64,000 nucleotides of DNA from a virus. Positions within the stretch are counted from its first letter, which is position 1. Each line of letters starts with the position of its first letter. The stretch covers positions 1-64,000 of the IMG/VR virus record IMGVR_UViG_3300037113_000024; one strand, written 5' to 3'. The position numbers and the translations under genes were made by a program. Shown one piece after another: positions 52,331-59,181 of this stretch. The notes under the pieces are model-generated. The model saw only the letters and a list, made by a program, of their open reading frames with translations, did no database searches and had not been told where the DNA came from.

Positions 52331-52906
52331 TGCTTATTTCACTGACAAACTCTGTACTGCCTTACCTTTGTCCGAAATGTGGCGAAGCCTCATGGCGAAA
52401 ATGTGGCAAAAAAAAGTCGTTGATTTAAGGGGTATTTTAATAACCTGCTAACAAAACAAGAACATTGACACATCAACTGTTAACATTACACGAAAGTGAG
52501 GATACTCCATAACTAAAAATCCTCAATGTTCTCGTCATGTCCCAGGGCGTGCCACTCTCTACACGCGCCTGGGACGAGCGAAACAGTAGTCGTATCAACG
52601 TGTTAAAAACGACTTGGCTTACGCACCCACCCAGCTGGGACGAGCAATAACCCAACGATATCAATACCCCATATCATATACTTTACTATACTTACCTAGA
52701 AAAAGAAAAGAGAGAGAATTTACGCGCGCGCGCGCCGCGTCGCGACACGTGCTCAAACACGCACAAATATTTATCTCTCTTTCCGGCGATCCAACCAAAC
52801 AGGGCGAATAGGCACGCCTAACACTCTGACATATAAGAGAATTAACCAGTCCCATCGAACGTGCCAAACTGGCCTTGCCTTCCAAACCCGCCCACTATAC
52901 CCTTGA
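52331..52906. other. AT-rich intergenic region, candidate replication origin
   Basis: About 580 bases without a supported gene, clearly richer in A+T than the rest. It contains an A run (52409-52416), an imperfect hairpin with CTCGTC/GACGAG feet and TCCCAGG/CCTGGGA stem (52531-52578), an AT tract (52650-52720), a (CG)6 run at 52723-52734, and a TTGACA at 52465 with a poor -10. A 65-codon open frame at 52614 has no ribosome binding site and unlikely composition. Confidence 0.45.
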
Positions 52907-52927
52907 TTTGATACAGCGAGTATCAAT
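52907..52927. promoter_or_regulatory. palindrome copy 3
   Basis: TTTGATAC / GTATCAAT, spacer AGCGA; one mismatch. Ends 15 bases before ATG 52943, with AGGAG between. Confidence 0.75.
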
Positions 52928-52942
52928 CCCAGGAGACAGAGC

Positions 52943-53455
52943 ATGGCTAAGAGCTACACCCACGCACCCAAAGGCGCGATAATCTGGACACGCGAGGATC
53001 AGGGCTACTTAATGGCGCGCCTCAACATCGCCGTCGTCGTATCAATCATCTACGACCCAGAAAGGCTTCTCCACGGCGCACACATCAAGAGCACCAACGT
53101 CTACACTCGCACCGATGACGAAGCCGCATCAGAGATCGCGCGCCGTGCGTTCGACACGTCATCCCAGTATCACGCCCTCTGCGCCAAAGCCCAGGCGTTC
53201 TACGAGCAACAAAACTTCTACGGCTACGTCGGCGCATGGGAGGACGGCTGCGGCCACCGCAAAAACAACTATTGGCTCAAGCGCGCCCTCATGCCCGGCC
53301 GCATGCGTGGCCTGACGCAGCCCCGCGACACCTTGGATGCTCTGAAGTCCAAGCCCAAAGCCCAACGCATCAACGCCCAAGTCTTCATGCGCACAGCTTC
53401 ATGGGCGCACAAGTACCACGTGCAGCCCATAAAGCCCGTACGAACGAAACAGTAG
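52943..53455 (+). CDS. hypothetical early protein
   Basis: 170 residues, AGGAG upstream. Short beta strands (GYLMARLNIAVVVSIIYDPE) and helices (DEAASEIARRAFDTSSQYHA), a possible CGHRKNN motif, and a basic C-terminal 50 residues. Unrecognised. First gene after the putative origin and preceded by a palindrome copy. Confidence 0.6.
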   Translation: MAKSYTHAPKGAIIWTREDQGYLMARLNIAVVVSIIYDPERLLHGAHIKSTNVYTRTDDEAASEIARRAFDTSSQYHALCAKAQAFYEQQNFYGYVGAWEDGCGHRKNNYWLKRALMPGRMRGLTQPRDTLDALKSKPKAQRINAQVFMRTASWAHKYHVQPIKPVRTKQ

Positions 53456-53480
53456 TCACGGGACCACACACCACACAGCA

Positions 53481-53508
53481 TACGTCAATATACGTCAATA
53501 TACGTCAA
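53481..53508. repeat. three 10-bp direct repeats upstream of promoter P2
   Basis: TACGTCAATA at 53481, again at 53491, and TACGTCAAAA at 53501. They end 6 bases before the -35 of P2, a typical place for activator sites or a UP-like element. Confidence 0.75.
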
Positions 53509-53514
53509 AACCAC

Positions 53515-53543
53515 TTGACACCAGTGGTAATACGTGCTATAAT
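53515..53543 (+). promoter_or_regulatory. early promoter P2, perfect sigma-70 consensus
   Basis: TTGACA (53515-53520), 17-base spacer ending in TGC, TATAAT (53538-53543). Both hexamers match consensus exactly, with an extended -10. It should be one of the strongest early promoters, transcribing 53601 and the coupled genes downstream. Confidence 0.9.
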
Positions 53544-53577
53544 GCACCCTCAATAAGAACAGTGTTTCCCGCAAGAG

Positions 53578-53598
53578 TTTGATACGGAGTGTACCAAA
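53578..53598. promoter_or_regulatory. palindrome copy 4, containing the ribosome binding site
   Basis: TTTGATAC / GTACCAAA, spacer GGAGT. The spacer GGAG is the only Shine-Dalgarno-like sequence for ATG 53601, so a folded stem would leave it in the loop and a bound protein would hide it. Confidence 0.75.
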
Positions 53599-53600
53599 TC

Positions 53601-54524
53601 ATGGCTATGGTGCTTCAGAACGTGAAAGTGCTTCGCTCGTTCGGCGACTGCGCCGCGTACTACGAGAAAGCCCACCAGTGGCGTACCCTCGCGGGACGCG
53701 AGGAAGCGTATAGCGAGCGCTCGGGCATCCAGATTGAGCCGGGCTTCAACGCCCACCCGCAAGGCTCGCGGGCGCTCGACCCACACAACCACAAGCGCTA
53801 CCTCAGCATCCGGCCCATCGAGAACGGTGAGGGCTACGCCTGTCGCTACCGCAACACCGACGTGGTGGTCTGGCGCTCGGGATCGAACCCGAACACCGAG
53901 GGACGAGGTGAGACGGTTACCGTGCGTGGCTACACGTCACGCTCGACCGCGCTCATGGCCGAAAACCTCACGCCTCTCGGGATCGACTTCAAGATGCACT
54001 ACGACGACGCCTACTTCGCCTTCGTTAGGGGGCGCGTCTATGGCTTCGACAAAACCATCACGTTCGCGGCGCGCAACGAATGGTTGCCCGTGGATCACAC
54101 CTACAAACTCACGTTTATTGACTACGCCTCGCCCTCGCTTCAGAACGCGCTCAACAAAACCCGCTACAAAGACTTCGTGGCTTGGTTGAACGCGGTCATG
54201 TCGTTCGATCAGTTGCCCGTGTCCTACAACAATGGTTCGCCACGCGACATAATCGAGCGCGCCGACGACGAGATCGCAACCCATGGTGTGCTCGGTTTGC
54301 TACAGGACGTATCAAAGTGGGAGCACCTGAAGAGCTTCCACGGTTGGATAGACCACGAGAACCCAAGGAGCGTGCTGGCTCGCGCCGACAGGATCAAGCG
54401 CGAGATACGCGAGCACATCTACCGCGAGTTCAAGGCTGTTCCCGTGCGCGAGGTGGAGTGGTACGATGCAGACCAGTTCGACCGCCAGCGCCACCTCCAC
54501 GAGAAGTATTCGTGGGCGCTTTAA
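53601..54524 (+). CDS. hypothetical early protein
   Basis: 307 residues from ATG 53601. Mixed alpha/beta; conserved-looking segments LDPHNHKRYLSIRPIENGEG, DYASPSLQNALNKTRYKDFV and a helical C-terminus (RADRIKREIREHIYREF). Directly downstream of the consensus promoter P2, so probably highly expressed early. No family recognised. Confidence 0.65.
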   Translation: MAMVLQNVKVLRSFGDCAAYYEKAHQWRTLAGREEAYSERSGIQIEPGFNAHPQGSRALDPHNHKRYLSIRPIENGEGYACRYRNTDVVVWRSGSNPNTEGRGETVTVRGYTSRSTALMAENLTPLGIDFKMHYDDAYFAFVRGRVYGFDKTITFAARNEWLPVDHTYKLTFIDYASPSLQNALNKTRYKDFVAWLNAVMSFDQLPVSYNNGSPRDIIERADDEIATHGVLGLLQDVSKWEHLKSFHGWIDHENPRSVLARADRIKREIREHIYREFKAVPVREVEWYDADQFDRQRHLHEKYSWAL

Positions 54525-54538
54525 CATAGGAGAGAACC

Positions 54539-54967
54539 ATGGCCTACTCGCTCCCTCTCAAACCGCCTGCCCAAAGCGCCGCCGCCAATCGCGTGCCTGA
54601 CACCGAGCGTTGGTTGATCACGCCCGACATGTGGAGCGTGGCCGACCACAGGCAAGCCTCGCGCGAGGGCTGGTATATCAACTGTAGCCCTGACGCCGGG
54701 ATGACCCGCATCTGCGCATGCGATGCGCCTGTCGGCACGGGCGAAGAGTGGGCGCAAGGCAACGGTTGGTCCCTGCCTACCGCCCAACCCGTGCTCATGG
54801 TTGGCGTATCAGTCAGGTACGACCCACGCGACCCCGAGTGGTCCGCGTTCGTCAGCGACACCCAGGCCGCGGAATGGGTGGTAGAGCAGATGCACCGAGG
54901 TTCTGCGTTTCATGAGCGCGCGTGGCGCGCCGTCGTCAAAGCCCAGATGCAAGGAGCACTCGAATGA
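54539..54967 (+). CDS. small Trp-rich paralogous protein (family member 1)
   Basis: 142 residues, TAGGAGAG upstream of ATG 54539. Pattern W-x-I-T-P-x-x-W...A..REGWYI, then after an insertion VSDTQAAEWVVEQMHRGSAFHERAW. The same order (Trp, Gly-Trp, beta strands, Ala-x-x-W-V, then GS..H.RA) occurs in the gene at 55036 and, more weakly, in those at 56221, 57563, 58488 and 58835. Unknown function. Confidence 0.6.
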   Translation: MAYSLPLKPPAQSAAANRVPDTERWLITPDMWSVADHRQASREGWYINCSPDAGMTRICACDAPVGTGEEWAQGNGWSLPTAQPVLMVGVSVRYDPRDPEWSAFVSDTQAAEWVVEQMHRGSAFHERAWRAVVKAQMQGALE

Positions 54968-55035
54968 GCCACAACCCCCACATACTCCAAATAAGTAGTG
55001 CACGCACCTTAAACATAAACAGGAGAACCCCCATC

Positions 55036-55392
55036 ATGGGTGAGAGCAAGCTGCCGTGGGTGATCCCGCCCAAACTATGGTCCAACTGGGATCAGACATG
55101 CGCGAAGGAGGCGGGCTGGCATATCTACTTCGACGCCAACCGTTGGATCATCGCGCAATGCCGGACAGCCAAGGGCATCGTGCGCTTCGATTCAAACGAG
55201 CACGCACGCGATTGGGTGTCGAAGCAGGCCGACAACGGATCGAAACGCCACATCCGCGCCATCCGCGCGCTGATCGCGGCGAACATCTCGGGCCACAGGC
55301 CCATGCACATGCCGCGCTTCGGCGTGTCGGAAAGCGATCAGTATGACGCTGTCGCCTACGAACAGTTCATCAACAGGACGCAACGGCCATGA
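55036..55392 (+). CDS. small Trp-rich paralogous protein (family member 2)
   Basis: 118 residues from ATG 55036 with AGGAG upstream; an in-frame ATG 54964 overlapping the previous stop as ATGA would add 24 residues. Shows WVIPPKLWSNWDQTCAKEAGWHIYF and HARDWVSKQADNGSKRHIRAIRALIA, the clearest form of the family pattern shared with 54539. Unknown function. Confidence 0.6.
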   Translation: MGESKLPWVIPPKLWSNWDQTCAKEAGWHIYFDANRWIIAQCRTAKGIVRFDSNEHARDWVSKQADNGSKRHIRAIRALIAANISGHRPMHMPRFGVSESDQYDAVAYEQFINRTQRP

Positions 55393-55529
55393 TCAAGTCT
55401 CTCATAATCGGGTTCCTCATATCCCTGTTCTTCGTCGGCGGCACGACCGGCGGCAACCTGCTCGCTTGGGTGGTGGTCTGGCTCGTGATCTCGGGCGTCA
55501 CCTACATCATCTTGGAGGACAAGCCATGA
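55389..55529 (+). CDS. 46-residue membrane protein
   Basis: Overlaps its neighbours on both sides as ATGA. Two hydrophobic helices (KSLIIGFLISLFFVGG and LLAWVVVWLVISGVTYII) joined by a short Thr/Gly loop, ending LEDKP. Probably an inner-membrane protein; such small early membrane proteins may modify the host. Unknown function. Confidence 0.65.
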   Translation: MIKSLIIGFLISLFFVGGTTGGNLLAWVVVWLVISGVTYIILEDKP

Positions 55530-55777
55530 GCAGGGGCATCGTTGACAGCCACGGCCGACCGCTGCCGCGCTTCTACGAACTCGATATCCCAACGCGGGGG
55601 TTCGTCATCCAGCACGAGCGCGCCCACGCTTACGTGCGCCGCTCGTACCTCAGCCCCGTCGAGCGCTTCAAGGACGTGGCCCGCACGCTCAGTGCGGGCG
55701 ACAGCATGCACGCGCTCGACCTCTACGACGGGCGCGAGCAGAAGGAACTCTACCAGCGTATCCTGATGGGAGTTTGA
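55526..55777 (+). CDS. hypothetical early protein
   Basis: 83 residues from ATG 55526, overlapping the previous stop as ATGA. Basic, with a His/Arg-rich segment (QHERAHAYVRRSYLS) and a C-terminal helix (DLYDGREQKELYQRIL). No family recognised. Confidence 0.6.
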   Translation: MSRGIVDSHGRPLPRFYELDIPTRGFVIQHERAHAYVRRSYLSPVERFKDVARTLSAGDSMHALDLYDGREQKELYQRILMGV

Positions 55778-55793
55778 TACCATGCGTACCAAA
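55773..55793. promoter_or_regulatory. palindrome copy 5, overlapping a start codon
   Basis: TTTGATAC / GTACCAAA, spacer CATGC; the ATG of the gene at 55782 is in the spacer and the right arm encodes its first residues (R-T-K). Confidence 0.75.
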
Positions 55794-56231
55794 GACAACT
55801 TCGACCCGTCCAAGCTCACGCCTGCCTTCCTGGCCCAGGTGTTCAAAGCGCAGCAGGACTTGATCGCCAAGCACGAACAGATACGCCTCACGCTCTACGA
55901 GATGATGGCGAGCATGGGCTACCACGCGCCTGTGGTGCGCCCGTGCAAGCTGCGCTTCTTCGCTCTGCGGGGCGTCGTGATCGAGCAGCCAAGCCATTGG
56001 TTGGTGTTCGGCAACGAGGACAAGCATCGCGTGCGCGCCTACGCCGAAGACACGCTGACCGAGCCGAGCGTGCCGCCGCGTCCTCTCGGCTTCATGATCC
56101 CCACCGGCAAGTTTCACGCGAGCCGCGACGGCTCGCTCGATGCTTACTACCACTGCCTCAGGGGCAAGGAGTATCTGGGCGTGGACCGCACAGCGCGGGG
56201 CGTCTATGCGATCACCTCCTATGAGCGATGA
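55782..56231 (+). CDS. hypothetical early protein
   Basis: 149 residues, GGGAG 9 bases upstream; the start lies inside palindrome copy 5. Helical first 45 residues (LTPAFLAQVFKAQQDLIAKH), then a beta-rich domain (CKLRFFALRGVVIEQPSHWL). Unrecognised. Confidence 0.6.
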   Translation: MRTKDNFDPSKLTPAFLAQVFKAQQDLIAKHEQIRLTLYEMMASMGYHAPVVRPCKLRFFALRGVVIEQPSHWLVFGNEDKHRVRAYAEDTLTEPSVPPRPLGFMIPTGKFHASRDGSLDAYYHCLRGKEYLGVDRTARGVYAITSYER

Positions 56232-56643
56232 TCGAGACAACCAACGCGCGCTGCGCAAGATCATCGACCATGGCCGCAACTATGGCATGGGGCCTACCTC
56301 CATGCTCAAGGCCATCAAGGCCATCAAGGGCATGGAGGCTACGCTTGTCTCCATGGACGAGTACAGCACCATCGGCAAGGAAGTATGGGAAAGGTTGGTG
56401 GACGCCATGAAACAACAATGGATCATTGAGGGCGAGTGGTCGCAGTACCATTCGATGGTGGCCCAAGGCCAGGGGTGGGGCCTGTCGCATGTCAAGGGCA
56501 TGTGGCAGGTGGTCACGCTGGACCCCGCCAGGTTCGCAGACAACGAAGCCGCGCGGCTCTACGTGCTCGAACACGAGAAGGATCAAAACAGTAGTTTGTA
56601 CGCGATTGCCGTGCAGGCTGTGATCGTGGGCAACATGCGATGA
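56221..56643 (+). CDS. helical early protein with weak similarity to the Trp-rich family (member 3)
   Basis: 140 residues from ATG 56221, overlapping the previous gene by 11 bases. N-terminal basic helices (RALRKIIDHGRNYG), then EWSQYHSMVAQGQGWGLSHVKGMWQV and FADNEAARLYVLEHEKDQNSSLYAIAVQAVI, which follow the family order GW - strands - A..V - S..A. Unknown function. Confidence 0.55.
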   Translation: MSDDRDNQRALRKIIDHGRNYGMGPTSMLKAIKAIKGMEATLVSMDEYSTIGKEVWERLVDAMKQQWIIEGEWSQYHSMVAQGQGWGLSHVKGMWQVVTLDPARFADNEAARLYVLEHEKDQNSSLYAIAVQAVIVGNMR

Positions 56644-56655
56644 AGACGGAAGCGG

Positions 56656-56676
56656 CGTGATACATTGGGTATCAAA
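56656..56676. promoter_or_regulatory. palindrome copy 6
   Basis: CGTGATAC / GTATCAAA, spacer ATTGG. Ends 38 bases before ATG 56715. Confidence 0.65.
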
Positions 56677-56714
56677 ATCCCCCGTACTGAAGACCAAGTG
56701 TAAGGAGTAGTGTC

Positions 56715-57557
56715 ATGGGTTGGAGAGCAGGTATCAGCACTTACGGACTACCCTCTGTGGGTTCGTACGACGACGCCAAGAGGGCGTGGGAGAGGGCGCG
56801 CGTGGCGCGGGGCAATCTGACCCGGCGCTACCTGAAGCTGAAGGACACCACCAAGTTCATCGACTATTACACCGACAACGGCGGCCCGCCGACCTACTTC
56901 ATGGGCTTCGGGCGCGAGCTTGTCCGCTACTACGCCACGGGCCGCATCTGCGTCAGCGAGGGCTACACCGTGGGCGACGCCGACTTCGCGAACCACACGT
57001 TGCCGGGCGGCGTTTACGCTAACTACAAAAGTTGCCTGGGCAAGACGCTCAGGGTCTACTCCCGGCTCTACCGGCTCGACGGGCTTCTGGCCCTGGAACT
57101 GGACGGAAACGGGGGCTACGCCGTGACCGAGCCCTCCCGGCCATGGAAGTGGCCCCGGCTGGACGCCGCCCACGGGCGGGCTGCGCTGAAGGAATGGGAG
57201 TTTCAGAACTTTTGTCACTGGACGCGAGCAACAGTTCACATGGACTGTCTGCAAGCGCCGCGGTCCCTGGCCGACATAACCACGCCCATGGCCATGATGC
57301 GCGACCGCAGTTCGACCGGCCTCACGCATGTCGCGTCGGCGCTCAAGAACCCCGACCGTTGGCACGAGGTGGTGCGCACGCTCATGGCGGACGGCAAGCG
57401 TGGGGACAACCTGATCAAGGCCGCGTGCGACATGGCCAGGACTGCGATACACTTCGCCAGTGGAGCGCTGGCCGTGCACGAGTTCGATCACATCCACGAG
57501 AACGATGCGGCGCGATACTATCGCGCCGTAAGTAAGTACCATGGTCTTGCGGGGTGA
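56715..57557 (+). CDS. hypothetical early protein
   Basis: 280 residues, AAGGAG upstream. Contains GLPSVGSYDDAKRAWERARV, DYYTDNGGPPTYFMGFGREL, and a C-terminal helical half (DNLIKAACDMARTAIHFASG, HEFDHIHENDAARYY). The HEFDH near the end resembles a zincin HExxH by spacing, but is isolated and not a safe peptidase call. Its stop overlaps the next GTG. Confidence 0.6.
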   Translation: MGWRAGISTYGLPSVGSYDDAKRAWERARVARGNLTRRYLKLKDTTKFIDYYTDNGGPPTYFMGFGRELVRYYATGRICVSEGYTVGDADFANHTLPGGVYANYKSCLGKTLRVYSRLYRLDGLLALELDGNGGYAVTEPSRPWKWPRLDAAHGRAALKEWEFQNFCHWTRATVHMDCLQAPRSLADITTPMAMMRDRSSTGLTHVASALKNPDRWHEVVRTLMADGKRGDNLIKAACDMARTAIHFASGALAVHEFDHIHENDAARYYRAVSKYHGLAG

Positions 57558-57562
57558 ACATC

Positions 57563-57910
57563 ATGACCGAAGCCGTACCCAACTACCTATGGGACAATAG
57601 GGACCAAGAGAGAGCCAAAGCGCATGGGTGGGTTGTCGAGACGGTGGGCTTCGTCGGCCATGGCGAGGCACGCAACTTCGGCGGCATCGCCATTGACGAC
57701 AGCCTCAGCTTCGGCAGCTATTCGTTCTACTGGATTGACCCCATGGTCATGGGCAAGACTTGGACCGATAGCCTCGTGGACTTCATCGCTGAAGAAGCAG
57801 CCAAGGGCGTGCCTCTCTATGAGAAGGCTTGGTTGCTGTACTGCTACATAGACCTGCGCGGCAAGCTGCGCAGGGCTACCCAGATCACAGCATGGGGTGA
57901 CCCCTGCTGA
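57563..57910 (+). CDS. small Trp-rich paralogous protein (family member 4)
   Basis: 115 residues from ATG 57563; GTG 57554, overlapping the previous stop, is the alternative. LWDNRDQERAKAHGWVVE and WTDSLVDFIAEEAAKGVPLYEKAWLLYCYI follow the family pattern. Followed by palindrome copy 7. Unknown function. Confidence 0.6.
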   Translation: MTEAVPNYLWDNRDQERAKAHGWVVETVGFVGHGEARNFGGIAIDDSLSFGSYSFYWIDPMVMGKTWTDSLVDFIAEEAAKGVPLYEKAWLLYCYIDLRGKLRRATQITAWGDPC

Positions 57911-57926
57911 TACGAAGCGTATCAAA
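57906..57926. promoter_or_regulatory. palindrome copy 7
   Basis: GCTGATAC / GTATCAAA, spacer GAAGC. Ends 22 bases before ATG 57949. Its left part overlaps the preceding stop codon. Confidence 0.7.
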
Positions 57927-57948
57927 CAAGAGAGCGAGTACCCGACCA

Positions 57949-58491
57949 ATGAGTAATGTCTATCAGACAGAGCAGCGTGTCGTCTGCGGGCGTCATGTCA
58001 AAATCGAGTGGGCGTACGACCAGCACTTGGGCAAGCCATGGAAAGAGTGCGACGGGAACGGCCCCGTGAGCGAGTGGCGACCCAAGGACAGCAAGAAGCC
58101 CGGCGAGCGTGAGCTATCGAGAGACGGCGCGTCCCGTCGCTTCTACGATTGGGAGGCCGCGATCAAGCAGGCGCGCAAGGAGAGTTGGGGCCTGGGCATC
58201 AACGGATACACCGCCCTCATGTGCGAACTGCGCCGCGTGCCGACCGCCAAGCAGGTGCGCGAGCGCGCCGTCAAGAACAACTACGAATGGCTATGGGACT
58301 GGTGCCACGACAACTGGCACTGGTGCGGTATCGTCGTCACCGATATCCAGAGCGGCGTGGAGCGTTCGCTGTGGAGTATCGAGAGCACCAACGAGCACGG
58401 ATACCACGAAGAGATAATCACCGATCTCGTTGAGGACATGTACGTTGACGTGGTGCGCGTCCTCATGGGCGGCGAAGACGAGGCAGCATGA
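57949..58491 (+). CDS. hypothetical early protein
   Basis: 180 residues. Trp- and charge-rich (WAYDQHLGKPWKECDG, NYEWLWDWCHDNWHWCGIVV) with a Glu/Asp-rich C-terminus. Cys/Trp clustering suggests a compact fold. It precedes two short coupled genes. Unrecognised. Confidence 0.6.
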   Translation: MSNVYQTEQRVVCGRHVKIEWAYDQHLGKPWKECDGNGPVSEWRPKDSKKPGERELSRDGASRRFYDWEAAIKQARKESWGLGINGYTALMCELRRVPTAKQVRERAVKNNYEWLWDWCHDNWHWCGIVVTDIQSGVERSLWSIESTNEHGYHEEIITDLVEDMYVDVVRVLMGGEDEAA

Positions 58492-58838
58492 GTACGCCGT
58501 TTCTGTTCAAGGACGAAGAAGGCGAGCCTCTCGGATCGTTCGCCTTCTTCGAGACAGCCGAGGACAAGGCGCTGTGGCCCCTGAAGCTGCGGCGTCGCGC
58601 CCATGTAATGGGGTTCGAGATCACGCCATGGCGCGCCTTCACGGCCACGGGCATGAACTACGCCATGGGTTGGACTAACTTCAACGCACCCGGCGAAACA
58701 GTAGTCGAGTGGTTGCAGTCCCACCTAGAGGTGGTTGAACGCGAAGGCGTGGGCGACCTTGAACTATGGGAGAGCGCATGGAGGTTCTACATCGTACTGA
58801 GCATGGGGCACAGGCTACGCTTCAAGGTAGGCAGATGA
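58488..58838 (+). CDS. small Trp-rich paralogous protein (family member 5)
   Basis: 116 residues, start overlapping the previous stop as ATGA. RAHVMGFEITPWRAFTATGM and ETVVEWLQSHLEVVEREGVGDLELWESAWRFYIVL follow the family pattern (strand with Trp, then helix with W-L...E..A). Unknown function. Confidence 0.58.
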   Translation: MSTPFLFKDEEGEPLGSFAFFETAEDKALWPLKLRRRAHVMGFEITPWRAFTATGMNYAMGWTNFNAPGETVVEWLQSHLEVVEREGVGDLELWESAWRFYIVLSMGHRLRFKVGR

Positions 58839-59104
58839 TAGGAGGCACATGGGGACCACTGTGGAGCGCACACGACAACAAGCACGCCATACGACGACAT
58901 GGTTGGTCGCTCGCGTGGCAATGGAACCCGGAACAGCGTTGCTGGCACGCGGTCATCTCAACAAGGCACCCACCGTTCAGCGCGCTCGAACGGCGGGTGC
59001 TCAAGCGCTTTGACCTGTTCTACCGTGAGGGTCATGACCTTCACGTCCGAGCCTGGGCAACCATTGTTGCGTCCCGAATGGACCCCAACATGGTGTCGCC
59101 TTAG
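58835..59104 (+). CDS. small Trp-rich paralogous protein (family member 6)
   Basis: 89 residues from ATG 58835 (ATGA overlap). WGPLWSAHDNKHAIRRHGWSLAW, CWHAVISTRHPPFSALERRV and FYREGHDLHVRAWATIVAS is among the best matches to the family pattern. A 54-codon alternative frame at 58849 does not match it and is taken as a shadow. Promoter P3 follows. Confidence 0.6.
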   Translation: MIGGTWGPLWSAHDNKHAIRRHGWSLAWQWNPEQRCWHAVISTRHPPFSALERRVLKRFDLFYREGHDLHVRAWATIVASRMDPNMVSP

Positions 59105-59124
59105 GGAAACTATGACCATTGGTG

Positions 59125-59153
59125 TTGACACACCATGGTTTATGTGCTATTGT
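59125..59153 (+). promoter_or_regulatory. early promoter P3
   Basis: TTGACA (59125-59130), 17-base spacer ending in TGC, TATTGT (59148-59153). Perfect -35, extended -10. Directs the MoxR gene at 59182. Spacer CACCATGGTTTATGTGC resembles that of P2 in its ccA-TGGT...GTGC layout. Confidence 0.82.
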
Positions 59154-59181
59154 ATATGGGTACTGACCAAGGATAGGAACT

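Noticed and set aside
52614-52811. 65-codon frame in the AT-rich gap
   Set aside because: No ribosome binding site, includes the AT tract and the CG run, odd composition (PRKRKEREFTRARAASRHV).
56715-57557. Zinc peptidase from HEFDH near the C-terminus
   Set aside because: Single motif match at the very end of the protein, with no third ligand or helix context; treated as chance.
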